Assembly: GCA_964585305.1 (NCBI GenBank)
Contig: CAZPDM010000006.1
Coordinates: 1 to 64,000, forward strand
From: CAZPDM01 sp964585305
GTDB taxonomy: Bacteria > Planctomycetota > Uabimicrobiia > Uabimicrobiales > JABWCH01
Reading direction: 5' to 3'
DNA: 64,000 nucleotides
Shown: positions 59,343-64,000 of the stretch, piece after piece
How positions within the stretch are numbered: the stretch's first letter is position 1
Layout: the number at the start of each line of letters is the position of its first letter
Notes under the pieces: generated by a model
Database searches by the model: none
What the model was told of the DNA's origin: nothing
Seen by the model: only the letters and a program-made list of their open reading frames with translations
Translations under genes and position numbers: made by a program

Positions 59343-61670
59343 TTATTTTTTAATTCTTTCTAATACTTTTTGTAGATCTGCAACCACTTCTGAAACATGC
59401 TCATGACGTTTATTGATATTTTTACTCATCATCTTTTCGATAATATCATTAACAGGTGTAGGTAAGTCTGGTTTTACTTTGGAAGGTTTTGGCGATTTTA
59501 CCAAACGTTTTTGAATTACATCAATTGGGTTATCGCCTGGGAATGGCACTTCTCCAATAACCATGTGATAATATGTTGCTCCAAGACTATAAATATCACT
59601 CCTAATATCAACATTAGTTTGATAAGTTTGTTCCGGAGATAAATAATATGGTGTACCGAGAATAATACCTTCTGTAGTAAGAGAATAACAACGATCTGTC
59701 ATTTTCACAATACCAAAATCAACGAGTTTAGGAATACCCCCAGCAGTAAGCATAATATTAGCAGGTTTAACATCACGATGAACTAAATGTTTGCTTTCCA
59801 AATATTCAAGTGCGCGTGCTACACCTAATACAATTTCTGTAGCTCGTACGGGTTCAATCAGAGCTTGTTCTTCAAGTACATTTTCTACTGGATCGCCATC
59901 TATGTATTCCATAACAAAATATGTTAGAGTTTTGCCTTGTTGAATATCATAACCATGAACTAAATTAGGATGATCAAAAGAAATAATAGTTCGCGCTTCT
60001 TGAACAAAACGCATGACAACTTTCATATCATTCATATTTTCAGGAAGTAATGTTTTAATAACTACGGGCTTTTCTTCCATTTGATCTCCGCAGCCAGATA
60101 ATGCTGTATAAGCAATACCCATACCGCCACGTCCTAACATTTTTTGAATGATATAATATTTTCCATCGCTACCAGGCAAAAGTGTGCCAGGATCTAATTC
60201 CCCTTCCGCATTCATGGTTACATTCTGGAATTGTTTAAGTTTGGAACTTAATTCCTGAACTTTTATTTCTAAATTATTCTTTTGGGAATCAGATTCTTTA
60301 CGGTTCTTCTGTTCTTCTTCCAATTGTTTTTTGTATTGTAGATTTTGCTGTGTAATATCATCCCAGCTTTTCAAGGAATCTTGATATTGCTTAAGTTTAC
60401 CTTCCAATACTTCACTTTTCTGTTTATACTGGCTCACATCGCTTTCGAGAGAAATACGAATGCGATGAAATTCTTCTTCCTTTTTATTAAGCTGTTCTTG
60501 AATGCTTTCTGAAGAATGCTTCTTTTCGCTGATTTCTTTGCGGCTTAATTCCAATTCTTTTTTCAATCGATCAATTTGGCTACGTAAATCCTCATATTCT
60601 ACATCGCGTTGTTGCAATCTTTCTAAAAGTTTGGTCTGTTCACGAGATTTACGTTCAAGCTCAATCTTTTGAAGTTCTAATGTTGAAGCATCCATTCCCT
60701 TACCTGTTACAGTATGAGCTGCAGCAGATAATTGATTTTTTAATTGTTCATATTCGGATTGAATTGCATCAAATTTTTGTTGTAATTCTTTAATTTTATT
60801 TTCAGAAGCTTCGTTATCTTGCTTAACTTGTAATTTTTCTTTAGATTCTTTATCTATCTTAGTATTTAAAAATTCAATTTCTTTGCGCAATTTTTCACAT
60901 TCAGCTTCTAACTTAACTCGTAATTCTTCAGATTCTCTTAACTCTTGCGCACTTTGATCAAGTACTCTGTTTAGCCCGCGAGACTTTTGATGTTCACGTT
61001 TAATAAAAATTTCACGTTCATCTAAAAGTTCCTGTAATTTCTTTAATTGTTGCTCTTTTTGATCATGCAAACCACGATAACATACTAAATCGCTTTGTAA
61101 TTCAGAGAGTTCTTTTTGCTTTTTACTAAGCAAACTTTGTTTTTCGGCGTCAAAATTTTTAGTACTTCTTTCTAATTCTTCATTTCGTCGTGTTAAAAAT
61201 TCTGAGCGTTTTTGTTCAATTTGAAGTTGGCGATCTTTTTGAGCAAGAAGTTTTTCAAACTCTTCCCGCTCCTTTTGAGGGAGAGATGTTATCGTTGGGA
61301 TTGCAATTGTTGAAACTCGTTCTGTAATTTCTTCTGTTAATGATATAGGAGGCTTAGAAACTACCTTAGGAGTAACAGTAGAAATTCCAATATCTTCTTG
61401 ATGTTGCTGGCTTAATTCTTCTCCAAATGCCTTTGCAGCAGAAGCATCTAGACGTTTGCTCATCAGCTGGTTAACTTGAGAAGGTGATAAATATTTCTTT
61501 TGTTTAGAAATTGTCAGCAAAGGAATAGGCGCAAGATTAGGAGATTGTTCCATTTTGCGTTCCTGCTCCATTTTGCATTCATAAAATTGTTCTTCAGTAA
61601 GATACCCATATTCTACAGCTTGATAAACAAATATTCTTTCAAGTATTATTGATTTATTTATTGAAGACAT
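59343..61670 (-). CDS. Ser/Thr protein kinase with long coiled-coil N-terminal region
   Basis: A 775-residue Hanks-type kinase. I prefer ATG 61670, which has AAAGGA nine bases upstream; the ATG at 61679 sits against that site. The N-terminus has a helical motif, YGYLTEEQFYECK, then a coiled coil of about 350 residues rich in Glu, Lys and Gln. The kinase domain occupies the last 280 residues, with GRGGMG, VVIKTL, HRDVKPANI, DFGIVK, GTPYYLSPEQ and SDIYSLG all intact, so it should be active. There is no transmembrane segment; it is probably cytoplasmic and dimeric through the coiled coil. hpt and a pseudokinase lie upstream on the same strand. Confidence 0.9.
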   Translation of the reverse strand: MSSINKSIILERIFVYQAVEYGYLTEEQFYECKMEQERKMEQSPNLAPIPLLTISKQKKYLSPSQVNQLMSKRLDASAAKAFGEELSQQHQEDIGISTVTPKVVSKPPISLTEEITERVSTIAIPTITSLPQKEREEFEKLLAQKDRQLQIEQKRSEFLTRRNEELERSTKNFDAEKQSLLSKKQKELSELQSDLVCYRGLHDQKEQQLKKLQELLDEREIFIKREHQKSRGLNRVLDQSAQELRESEELRVKLEAECEKLRKEIEFLNTKIDKESKEKLQVKQDNEASENKIKELQQKFDAIQSEYEQLKNQLSAAAHTVTGKGMDASTLELQKIELERKSREQTKLLERLQQRDVEYEDLRSQIDRLKKELELSRKEISEKKHSSESIQEQLNKKEEEFHRIRISLESDVSQYKQKSEVLEGKLKQYQDSLKSWDDITQQNLQYKKQLEEEQKNRKESDSQKNNLEIKVQELSSKLKQFQNVTMNAEGELDPGTLLPGSDGKYYIIQKMLGRGGMGIAYTALSGCGDQMEEKPVVIKTLLPENMNDMKVVMRFVQEARTIISFDHPNLVHGYDIQQGKTLTYFVMEYIDGDPVENVLEEQALIEPVRATEIVLGVARALEYLESKHLVHRDVKPANIMLTAGGIPKLVDFGIVKMTDRCYSLTTEGIILGTPYYLSPEQTYQTNVDIRSDIYSLGATYYHMVIGEVPFPGDNPIDVIQKRLVKSPKPSKVKPDLPTPVNDIIEKMMSKNINKRHEHVSEVVADLQKVLERIKK

Positions 61671-61729
61671 GCCTTTCATTCCTTTTATTATTGATAAAAA
61701 GCTCTTCTATCTTGCCAGCCAAACAAAAG

Positions 61730-62266
61730 TTATTTGTCTGCTTCTTTCCATTCTCCAATGGAAGGATAGTTTCTATAAAGTTCTCCAACATCTAATCCAT
61801 ATCCTACAACAAATACTGTTGGAATAGTAAAACCAATGTAGTTGATTTCAAAAGAACCATGAAACATTTCCTTTTTAAATAGCAAAGTACAAATTTTTAT
61901 ACTTGCTGGAGAATACTGCTTAAGATACTCATTTAAAAAAGAAAGAGTATTTCCAGTATCTACAATATCTTCAACAATTAAAATATGTTGCCCACGAATT
62001 TTATCAGGAGTAATTCCATGGATCAATTCCAATTGACCCGATTGCATACCGCCACGATAAGAAGAAATTCGTACAAATTCGCATTCTACAGGATAATCTG
62101 TAGCACGAATGAGATCTGCCATAAAAATAAAAGCCCCTTTAAGAACTCCTAAAACAAGGATTTTTTGAGCTTGAGACTTTTTATAATCTTGTGCAATTAA
62201 TTGTCCTAATTCTTGAATTCGTTTGGTAATTTGCGAAGTTGAAATATATTCTTTTATAAAACCCAT
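61730..62266 (-). CDS. hpt: Hypoxanthine phosphoribosyltransferase
   Basis: A 178-residue purine-salvage enzyme that makes IMP or GMP from hypoxanthine or guanine and PRPP. The PRPP-binding motif ILIVEDIVDTGNTL, the flexible-loop region SSYRGGMQSGQ and VVGYGLDVGELYRNYP (family: GYGLDYxExYRNLP) are all present and the length is standard. GGAAC precedes the ATG. It lies between two kinase genes on the same strand, 59 bases before the kinase start and 66 bases after the pseudokinase stop. Confidence 0.93.
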   Translation of the reverse strand: MGFIKEYISTSQITKRIQELGQLIAQDYKKSQAQKILVLGVLKGAFIFMADLIRATDYPVECEFVRISSYRGGMQSGQLELIHGITPDKIRGQHILIVEDIVDTGNTLSFLNEYLKQYSPASIKICTLLFKKEMFHGSFEINYIGFTIPTVFVVGYGLDVGELYRNYPSIGEWKEADK

Positions 62267-62332
62267 TTTTGTTCCATATCGATCAAAATTACTATTCGTA
62301 CTTGATTTTTATCAACAAGTTCGAATTAAAAT

Positions 62333-63469
62333 TTACAATGATTTTATAATAACTAAAGCTATAATATTTAATATAAATGACGCAATCCCTACAACAAATA
62401 TTTTTAAATAAAAAGGAGAAAGAGGAAATACTGTTGCGCAAAATTTTCTCCATTCCTGTTGGAAGCAGATGGTTATACTAGTTTCAGATTCTGGTGTTTT
62501 TGTTTCTTGTATTTGAGATTGAGGAGATTGTACAGGGAGTTTTGCGATAGAATCTTGTTCCATCTTTTTCTTAGGAACTTTTATACCAATTGTATCTTCT
62601 ACAACCTTGAATAGATCTTTATACGAACCAAGTCTGTAATTAGCAGGAATATCATTTAAAAGAAAATTCTTAATTGCCGCTTGCAATTCATAAGAATTTT
62701 GGTAACGTTGCTTTAAATCTTTTTCCATGCTACGTTCCAAAATTAAAGATAATGAATGGGGGACATCTGCAACACCATAATTTGGTAAAACGGTTCCCAT
62801 TTCTCTATGTTTTGTTGCAATTTCTTTTGGAGTTTTCCCAGCTAAAGGTGGCTTTCCAGTTACAATTGTACATATAATTGAACCTAATGAATAAATATCA
62901 GATTTCTGATCAATATCTTGACCTAAAAATAGTTCTGGGGGAACAAAATTCGCAATTTCTTTGCTAGGAGAAAGTTCTCCTTCATTGCAAAAATTGATTT
63001 TAATTTGGCCATTTTTGCTTAATAAAATACGATCCGGGTGTAAACACCGATGAGCAATTCCTTTTGAATGCGCAGCAACTAAGCCACAAATAATATCTCT
63101 TGCTAATTCAGCAGCCGCAGCCCAATGTAGTCTAGGGTTCCGTTGCATTAAATCATATAAATTTTCGCCAGGAACATATTCCATAATAGCGTAAATAAAT
63201 TGATCGGTTTCTCCTGCTTCATATATTTTAACGATATTTTCGTGATCTAACTCTTGAATAATCTTAATTCTTTGAAGAATTTCTTCACGATTGCAAGCAT
63301 AAGGATCAGGAGAAAATATTTTTATAGCAACTGTTTGCTGTGAATCTTCTTTTAATCCAATATAAACTCCACTGTTAATACGTTGGATAACTTTATAAGA
63401 ACTAATATATTGATTTACAAGAGAAGATTCAGAAGATATCTTTTCTAATTTGTTTTCCTCAACAGACAT
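62333..63469 (-). CDS. Membrane-anchored Ser/Thr pseudokinase
   Basis: A 378-residue protein with a kinase fold whose catalytic residues are replaced. The ATP lysine is kept (VAIK, Lys50) but the glycine loop is RINSGVY, the HRDxKxxN catalytic loop reads HRCLHPDR (Cys142 for Asp, Arg147 for Asn), and DFG is NFC (159-161). The structural parts remain: VPPEL, KSDIYSLGSI and the C-lobe helices. A linker with Pro/Gln follows, then a C-terminal transmembrane segment (about 352-373) and a short tail, giving a tail-anchored arrangement. It should bind or sense rather than phosphorylate. A sigma-70-like promoter lies upstream, divergent from recD2. Confidence 0.88.
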   Translation of the reverse strand: MSVEENKLEKISSESSLVNQYISSYKVIQRINSGVYIGLKEDSQQTVAIKIFSPDPYACNREEILQRIKIIQELDHENIVKIYEAGETDQFIYAIMEYVPGENLYDLMQRNPRLHWAAAAELARDIICGLVAAHSKGIAHRCLHPDRILLSKNGQIKINFCNEGELSPSKEIANFVPPELFLGQDIDQKSDIYSLGSIICTIVTGKPPLAGKTPKEIATKHREMGTVLPNYGVADVPHSLSLILERSMEKDLKQRYQNSYELQAAIKNFLLNDIPANYRLGSYKDLFKVVEDTIGIKVPKKKMEQDSIAKLPVQSPQSQIQETKTPESETSITICFQQEWRKFCATVFPLSPFYLKIFVVGIASFILNIIALVIIKSL

Positions 63470-63568
63470 AAGTATCTCTTTTTCGGTAAAAGCCTAACTT
63501 TAAATAAATATTTCCACCAAAAAGAAGTATTCAATAATAAATGCCTGATTTACCAAACTAGTTTTTTT

Positions 63569-63597
63569 ATTCTAGCATAAAAAATACTCTTTAGCAA
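63569..63597 (-). promoter_or_regulatory. Promoter for the pseudokinase gene
   Basis: On the minus strand, TTGCTA (63592-63597) and TAGAAT (63569-63574) with a 17-base spacer. The leader to the ATG at 63469 is about 95 bases. Confidence 0.5.
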
Positions 63598-63623
63598 CAA
63601 AAAAAATTGAAGTCTTAAACAAG

Positions 63624-63652
63624 TTGAAATTTTAATATTTTTAGAGTACAAT
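63624..63652 (+). promoter_or_regulatory. Promoter for recD2
   Basis: TTGAAA (63624-63629), a 17-base spacer and TACAAT (63647-63652). It lies 44 bases ahead of the ATG at 63696 and is back to back with the pseudokinase promoter. Confidence 0.7.
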
Positions 63653-63695
63653 CAGTTAAGATATAGAAAGCAAAAAAATTTAATCGAGAATCACT

Positions 63696-64000
63696 ATGCA
63701 ACAAGAAAAAAATCTAGTTTCTTTAGAAGGAATCTTAGAAGATATTGTATTTACATCGTCTGAAACCCATTTTACTGTCGGGAAGCTACGATGTAAAAAT
63801 GAAGATAGTATTACTATTGTTGGGACTATTATAGCAATAAACAAAGGACAAAAAATAAAAGTTTCTGGAACTTGGGGAAATCATCCCAAATATGGAAAGC
63901 AATTCCAAATCCAAAAATTTGAAATAATTTTACCGCATTCAAAGCAAGCCATCGAAAATTATCTTTCTGCACATACTATAAAGGGAATTGGCCCTAAATT
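63696..64000 (+). CDS. recD2: RecD2-type helicase, N-terminal part (runs off the window)
   Basis: The first 101 codons of a gene cut by the window end. The translated start has the RecD2 (RecD/TraA superfamily 1B helicase) N-terminal domain: FTVGKL, GTWGNHPKYGKQF and ENYLSAHTIKGIGPK, which corresponds to the family's YLxSGxIKGIGP just before its helix-hairpin-helix. RecD2 proteins are 5'-3' DNA helicases of about 720-850 residues in bacteria lacking RecBC partners. The helicase motifs lie beyond the window. The ATG at 63696 has only a weak ribosome binding site (CGAGAA), but a good promoter precedes it. Confidence 0.88.
   Translation, partial: MQQEKNLVSLEGILEDIVFTSSETHFTVGKLRCKNEDSITIVGTIIAINKGQKIKVSGTWGNHPKYGKQFQIQKFEIILPHSKQAIENYLSAHTIKGIGPK

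Overview
The window is AT-rich throughout and comes from a Gram-negative bacterium. A heptosyltransferase of lipopolysaccharide core synthesis, many lipoprotein signal peptides and several exported giants imply an outer membrane. A futalosine-pathway menaquinone enzyme (MqnD), Hanks-type Ser/Thr kinases, very long TPR and PEGA proteins, a caspase/FGE fusion and a bacterial dynamin together resemble Planctomycetota/PVC-type genomes, but I cannot place it further from sequence alone. There are no rRNA, tRNA, CRISPR or transposase genes. A 100-N scaffold gap lies at 52048-52147.

Layout. 0.4-3.7 kb: dynamin-like GTPase and a zinc-ribbon membrane protein. 3.8-12.6 kb (minus): a 2945-residue TPR solenoid ending in a domain that looks like an inactivated M48 peptidase. 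13.0-15.8 kb (minus): a four-gene operon ending in mqnD that includes two small uncharacterised proteins. 16.0-25.4 kb (plus): TauE/SafE exporter, an enlarged GlmS-like protein, waaF, a 59-residue Cys-rich protein with its own promoter and terminator, an RlmI-like methyltransferase and a caspase/FGE lipoprotein. 25.5-27.2 kb (minus): GspE/PilB ATPase. 27.4-31.8 kb: a 1441-residue single-pass coiled-coil protein. 32-33 kb (minus): aroB. 33.1-37.3 kb: an alpha-2-macroglobulin-like fragment, two paralogous lipoproteins and an orphan ParB-like protein.

The main feature is 37.3-57.9 kb, a PEGA-domain locus: a vestigial and a full lipoprotein that share one signal/lipobox motif, a membrane-anchored 1806-residue PEGA array, two exported TPR+PEGA giants of about 1515 residues that are collinear paralogs, and a small PEGA lipoprotein. 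A thymidylate kinase with a substituted P-loop and a KaiC/RadA-like ATPase with a tandem-repeat N-terminus sit between the two giants. I infer a periplasmic or cell-surface scaffold; no function can be read directly.

58-64 kb: an M42-like peptidase, a phosphopantetheinyl transferase, an active coiled-coil Ser/Thr kinase, hpt, a clear pseudokinase, and the start of recD2 behind a divergent promoter pair. Three intergenic copies (12.8, 31.8 and 35.2 kb) belong to one MITE-like repeat family with terminal inverted repeats and strong internal hairpins.
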